Assembly: GCA_018400255.1 (NCBI GenBank)
Contig: JAGYMO010000009.1
Location: 1 to 7,555, forward strand
DNA length: 7,555 nt
Reading direction: 5' to 3'
DNA from: Deltaproteobacteria bacterium
GTDB taxonomy: Bacteria; Desulfobacterota; DSM-4660; Desulfatiglandales; B25-G16
Shown here: piece by piece, positions 4,388-7,555 of the stretch
Numbering within the stretch: position 1 is the stretch's first letter
How the letters are laid out: each line of letters begins with the position of its first letter
Notes under the pieces: model-generated
What the model was told of the DNA's origin: nothing
Databases searched by the model: none
What the model saw: the letters and a program-made list of their open reading frames with translations, nothing else
Program-made: the position numbers and the translations under genes

Positions 4388-6538
4388 ATGACTGATGACA
4401 AAATAAAAAAACTAGAGTACCAAAATAAATTTCTCCGAGAACATATTCGAGAGGTCCAAAGCAAGTTTGAGGAAAAAATAGCCGAACTCTCTATGGCAAG
4501 TGAAATCGGCATGGCCTTGTTTCACATTAACAGTTTTTCAGAGGTATGCCAGATAATCCTTGACGTAATAATAAAAAATACTATTTCTCAAAATTGTTCA
4601 ATAATGCTTATGGACTATGAAAAAGATAGCCTCTTTCTCGTTGCAGCCACAGACCCGGCAAAAAATAATTTTATACTTGATGGAAAAAATGTATTGTCTA
4701 AGGAAGGTGTCCGCTACTATTTTAAAACCGGCCAGGGAATTGCTGGACATGCCATACTTAAAAAACGGCCTATCCTTATACAAAGCACAAAGAGAAGTTC
4801 TTCCTTTACTACATCACCTAAAAGTCTCATAAAAATAGGAAGCCTCCTCTCTATTCCCCTTATCATAGAAGGCAAGCCATTTGGCGTTCTAAATCTGAGT
4901 CATGAAAATTTAAACGCATTTAAGCCAAATGACATAAATCTTCTTAAAATCATTGCTAACTTTATCTCTCTTTCACTTTATAGCGCACTCAATTACGAAA
5001 GATTGCAATATTCGGAGGAAAAATACAGGGCGCTTTCAGAAAGCTCAAACGATGGTATTTCAATTATTGAAAATAGGGTATCAGTGTATGCCAATAAAAA
5101 ATACCAAGATATGACCGGCTATAATCTCCACGAATTAAAAAATATTCCTTTTCAAAACCTTTTAGATAAATCTTACAAGCCAAAGAGTATCGATTATGTT
5201 AATTTACTCCTTGGCTTTAAAGCCCCTCCCACACAATTTGAAACAAAAATAATCAGCAAAGATAATAAAAAAATTTATGTAGAAATAAATTCCTCCATCA
5301 TATTTTATAACTACAGAAAGGCCATCATACTATCGGTACGAGACATTACTGATAGAAAAACGATGGAGAAGAAATTACAGCAGGCTGAAAAGATGGAGGC
5401 CATAGGAGAGCTTGCAGGGGGCGTAGCCCATGATCTTAACAATATACTCTCTGGTATTGTAGGTTACCCTGAGCTTTTATTAATGGATATGCCAAAAGAC
5501 AGCCCTATGCGAAAATCTATTATCCTTATGCAGAAATCTGGTGAAAAGGCCTCTTCTATTGTCCACGATCTTCTCATATTAGCCAGAAACGATATTTCCA
5601 CTTCAAAAGAAATAAGCTTAAATAAGATTATCCTGGATTACATGGGGAGTAATGAATATAAAAAATTAAGATTATACTATCCGAATATTCACATTGATAA
5701 GGATTTACAATCTCACCTCTGGGAAATAATGGGCTCAGATGTCACCCTCCTTAAAACCCTTGTAAACCTCATATCCAATGCAGCTGATTCAATACACGAT
5801 AAGGGGATGATTATTATCTCTACGAAAAATACTCACCTGGAAAACGGTATAAAGGCCTATGAATATATTGAAAGGGGTGACTATGTTGTTTTAACTGTAT
5901 CTGACAGTGGCGAAGGCTTTTCCCAAACTCATCTGGAAAAAATATTTGAGCCTTTTTACATCAAAAAGGCCCTTGGAAAAACCAAGCCAGGATTAGGTAT
6001 GGCCGTTGTGTGGGGTACAGTAAAAGACCATAATGGTTATATTGATATTAAAAGCACTCAAGGGAAAGGAACATCGTTTATGCTTTATTTTCCAGCGCAC
6101 AAAAAAAGTCAGCCGATAAATTCATACACCTTCTCCTTTGATAATTTTAAGGGCAAAGGCGAATCAGTTTTAATTGTTGATGATGTTGATGACCAAAGAG
6201 AAATTGCCTCGGAAATATTAAAAAAATTAGGCTACTCGGTAATATCCGAATCAAGCGGCGAGAGGGCAGTTGATTACTTGAGGAATAATTCTGTCGATTT
6301 GATAGTCTTGGACATGATTATGGACCCAGGAATCGATGGACTTGAGACCTACAAAAGAATCCTCACGTTTAAGCCTCACCAAAAGGCCATAATAGCAAGT
6401 GGTTTTTCAGAAACAGAAAAGGTTATAGAGGCACAAAGACTTGGTGTAGGGTCTTTTATAAAAAAACCATATTCTATAGAAAGTTTGGGGAAGGCTATAA
6501 GAAGAGAGATAGATAAAAATAAAAATAAAATTTTGTAA
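4388..6538 (+). CDS. hybrid sensor histidine kinase, GAF-PAS-HisKA-HATPase-REC
   Basis: A cytosolic kinase of 716 residues with no membrane segments, so it senses an internal signal. Domains in order: coiled coil (about 5-35); GAF (about 36-205, with GQGIAGHAI 115-123 and SIPLIIEGKPFGVLNL 155-170); PAS (about 210-325, ending SVRDITDRK); HisKA with phospho-acceptor H348 in AHDLNN; HATPase with N-box N464 (NLISNAADS), G1 DSGEG (506-510), F-box EPFY (521-524) and a G2 region KPGLGMAV; receiver about 592-708 with acidic pair D598/D599, phospho-acceptor D642 and K693 in KKP. Phosphate would pass from H348 to D642 and probably onward through an unlinked phosphotransfer protein, since no output domain is attached. 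The gene follows the HDOD gene closely but has no visible Shine-Dalgarno, so translation may depend on coupling. Confidence 0.93.
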   Translation: MTDDKIKKLEYQNKFLREHIREVQSKFEEKIAELSMASEIGMALFHINSFSEVCQIILDVIIKNTISQNCSIMLMDYEKDSLFLVAATDPAKNNFILDGKNVLSKEGVRYYFKTGQGIAGHAILKKRPILIQSTKRSSSFTTSPKSLIKIGSLLSIPLIIEGKPFGVLNLSHENLNAFKPNDINLLKIIANFISLSLYSALNYERLQYSEEKYRALSESSNDGISIIENRVSVYANKKYQDMTGYNLHELKNIPFQNLLDKSYKPKSIDYVNLLLGFKAPPTQFETKIISKDNKKIYVEINSSIIFYNYRKAIILSVRDITDRKTMEKKLQQAEKMEAIGELAGGVAHDLNNILSGIVGYPELLLMDMPKDSPMRKSIILMQKSGEKASSIVHDLLILARNDISTSKEISLNKIILDYMGSNEYKKLRLYYPNIHIDKDLQSHLWEIMGSDVTLLKTLVNLISNAADSIHDKGMIIISTKNTHLENGIKAYEYIERGDYVVLTVSDSGEGFSQTHLEKIFEPFYIKKALGKTKPGLGMAVVWGTVKDHNGYIDIKSTQGKGTSFMLYFPAHKKSQPINSYTFSFDNFKGKGESVLIVDDVDDQREIASEILKKLGYSVISESSGERAVDYLRNNSVDLIVLDMIMDPGIDGLETYKRILTFKPHQKAIIASGFSETEKVIEAQRLGVGSFIKKPYSIESLGKAIRREIDKNKNKIL

Positions 6539-6550
6539 AAAAGTTATATA

Positions 6551-7471
6551 TTAGTAATATTTCTGTAATATTTTACGTGCACCCGCATCCAAAAGCATAT
6601 GGGCTAACGTTGCGCCAATCTCCCTGGCATCTTCTGGAGATCCATAAATTAAATCTCTGAATACTGTTTTTCCATCAAGATCTGCTACAAGACCTTCTAT
6701 CCGTAAACGGCCATCTTTCAGCCTTGCAAGGCCTCCAATAGGTATCTGACACCCACCTTTCAATTCAAAAAGCAAAGATCTCTCAGCCTCTGACTCAACT
6801 CTTGTCTCGTAGTGGTCCAAAAACTCCAATAAATCTCTCATTTCAATATCATCCTCTCGTAGTTCCAGCCCCAACGTTCCTTGCCCCAGAGCAGGAAGCA
6901 TTACATCAACAGGCAAATACTGAGTGATAGCATCCGCGAGGCACAACCTTTTCAAACCAGCTGCAGCCACAATAATACCATGATACTCGAGTCTTTGTAA
7001 TTTTCTAATCCTTGTATCTAAATTTCCTCTTAAAGGTACAATTTTAAGGTCAGATCTAAATCTTAAAAGCTGCGCGGAACGTCTTAAACTGCTTGTACCT
7101 ACAGAGGAATTTTCAGGTAAATCTTCGATAGGGATGTTTCCATTAGAAAGAAATGCGTCACGAGGGTCTTCTCGAGGTGGAAGAATGCTGATGCATAAAT
7201 TATTGGGTAACTCGGCAGGAACGTCTTTCAGGCTGTGAACGGCAAAATCTATCTCTTTTCTGATTAAGGCCTCTTCTATCTCCTTTACAAATAAACCCTT
7301 CCCTCCGATTGCGCTTAATGGTTTATCAAGGATTTTGTCTCCCTTTGTCTTGATCTCAACCAGGTTGATTGTCAAATCAGGATAATGGGCTGACATACGG
7401 CCCATAACCCATTTCGCTTGAGCTATGGCCAATTGACTCGCCCTTGTACCAATTGCTATGGTTTTTTTCAT
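6551..7471 (-). CDS. hemC: hydroxymethylbilane synthase (porphobilinogen deaminase)
   Basis: This cytosolic enzyme of 306 residues condenses four porphobilinogen units into hydroxymethylbilane, a shared step of heme, siroheme and cobalamin synthesis. Family motifs are in place: GTRASQLAIAQA (8-19, with R10), the KTKGD segment (41-45), HSLKDVP (79-85) with catalytic D83, VGTSSLRR (124-131), LRGNLDTR (147-154), LGQGTLGLE (195-203), and KGGCQIPIG (238-246), where C241 anchors the dipyrromethane cofactor. The length is close to the E. coli enzyme (313). It is intact, convergent with the kinase gene and 12 bases from it. No Shine-Dalgarno is obvious before the ATG, and an 8-bp palindrome starts four bases upstream. 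Its siblings (hemA and others) may lie beyond the window edge. Confidence 0.97.
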   Translation of the reverse strand: MKKTIAIGTRASQLAIAQAKWVMGRMSAHYPDLTINLVEIKTKGDKILDKPLSAIGGKGLFVKEIEEALIRKEIDFAVHSLKDVPAELPNNLCISILPPREDPRDAFLSNGNIPIEDLPENSSVGTSSLRRSAQLLRFRSDLKIVPLRGNLDTRIRKLQRLEYHGIIVAAAGLKRLCLADAITQYLPVDVMLPALGQGTLGLELREDDIEMRDLLEFLDHYETRVESEAERSLLFELKGGCQIPIGGLARLKDGRLRIEGLVADLDGKTVFRDLIYGSPEDAREIGATLAHMLLDAGARKILQKYY

Positions 7472-7475
7472 AGGC

Positions 7476-7492
7476 TAGATTTTTAAAATCTA
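7476..7492 (-). repeat. palindrome just upstream of hemC
   Basis: TAGATTTT-T-AAAATCTA is a perfect inverted repeat with 8-bp arms and a one-base centre, four bases before the hemC start codon. In RNA it could fold as a 7-bp hairpin over the ribosome-binding region; in DNA it could be an operator. A second small inverted repeat, AGCTT-AA-AAGCT, sits further upstream near 7530-7541. The rest of 7472-7555 has no gene that I can support. Confidence 0.45.
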
Positions 7493-7555
7493 CTATTATC
7501 AATTTCCAGTTAAACCCTAAATGATTAGTAGCTTAAAAGCTTAGAACAAATGCCT

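Noticed and set aside
6542..6560. Another AGTTATAT copy and the ATATTA-G-TAATAT palindrome between the kinase and hemC stops
   Set aside because: It lies between two convergent gene ends where no promoter is expected; the palindrome is all A/T apart from its centre, too weak for a terminator, and overlaps the hemC stop codon.

Overview
This window reads as AT-rich bacterial chromosome, most likely from an anaerobic Gram-negative lineage of the Desulfobacterota type. The clue is the hybrid histidine kinase: its AHDLNN H-box, the GMAVVWGTVKDHNGYI run and the MIMDPGIDGLETY receiver sequence resemble a kinase group I associate with sulfate-reducing 'delta' bacteria. The assignment is inference from recall, not a database result.

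Layout. Positions 1-48 are the 3' part of an initiator tRNA (CAT anticodon, three G:C pairs in the anticodon stem, encoded CCA). About 340 non-coding bases follow, with a TTGACA promoter element and small palindromes near the right end. An iron module comes next on the + strand: a DtxR-family metal-dependent repressor (389-940), feoA (1006-1254) and a compact feoB (1254-2963), the last two overlapping by one base. The likely logic is a repressor sensing intracellular Fe(II) and controlling the ferrous iron transporter encoded beside it.

The 544-base gap at 2964-3507 is the most interesting part. It contains a hairpin just after feoB, a perfect 10-bp inverted repeat followed by T5, a good match to a class I cyclic-di-GMP (GEMM-I) riboswitch at about 3160-3260, and an intrinsic terminator directly behind it (3259-3293). 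A 13-bp promoter-like sequence is present twice, once just before the riboswitch and once beyond its terminator. Downstream are an HDOD-domain signalling protein (3508-4374 including its stop codon) and a GAF-PAS-HisKA-HATPase-REC hybrid kinase (4388-6538), probably one transcription unit. This suggests that cyclic di-GMP gates expression of a two-component/HDOD pathway, with a possible second promoter bypassing the switch.

The window ends with hemC (hydroxymethylbilane synthase, tetrapyrrole synthesis) on the - strand, tail-to-tail with the kinase and 12 bases away. No mobile element, CRISPR array or toxin-antitoxin pair is visible.
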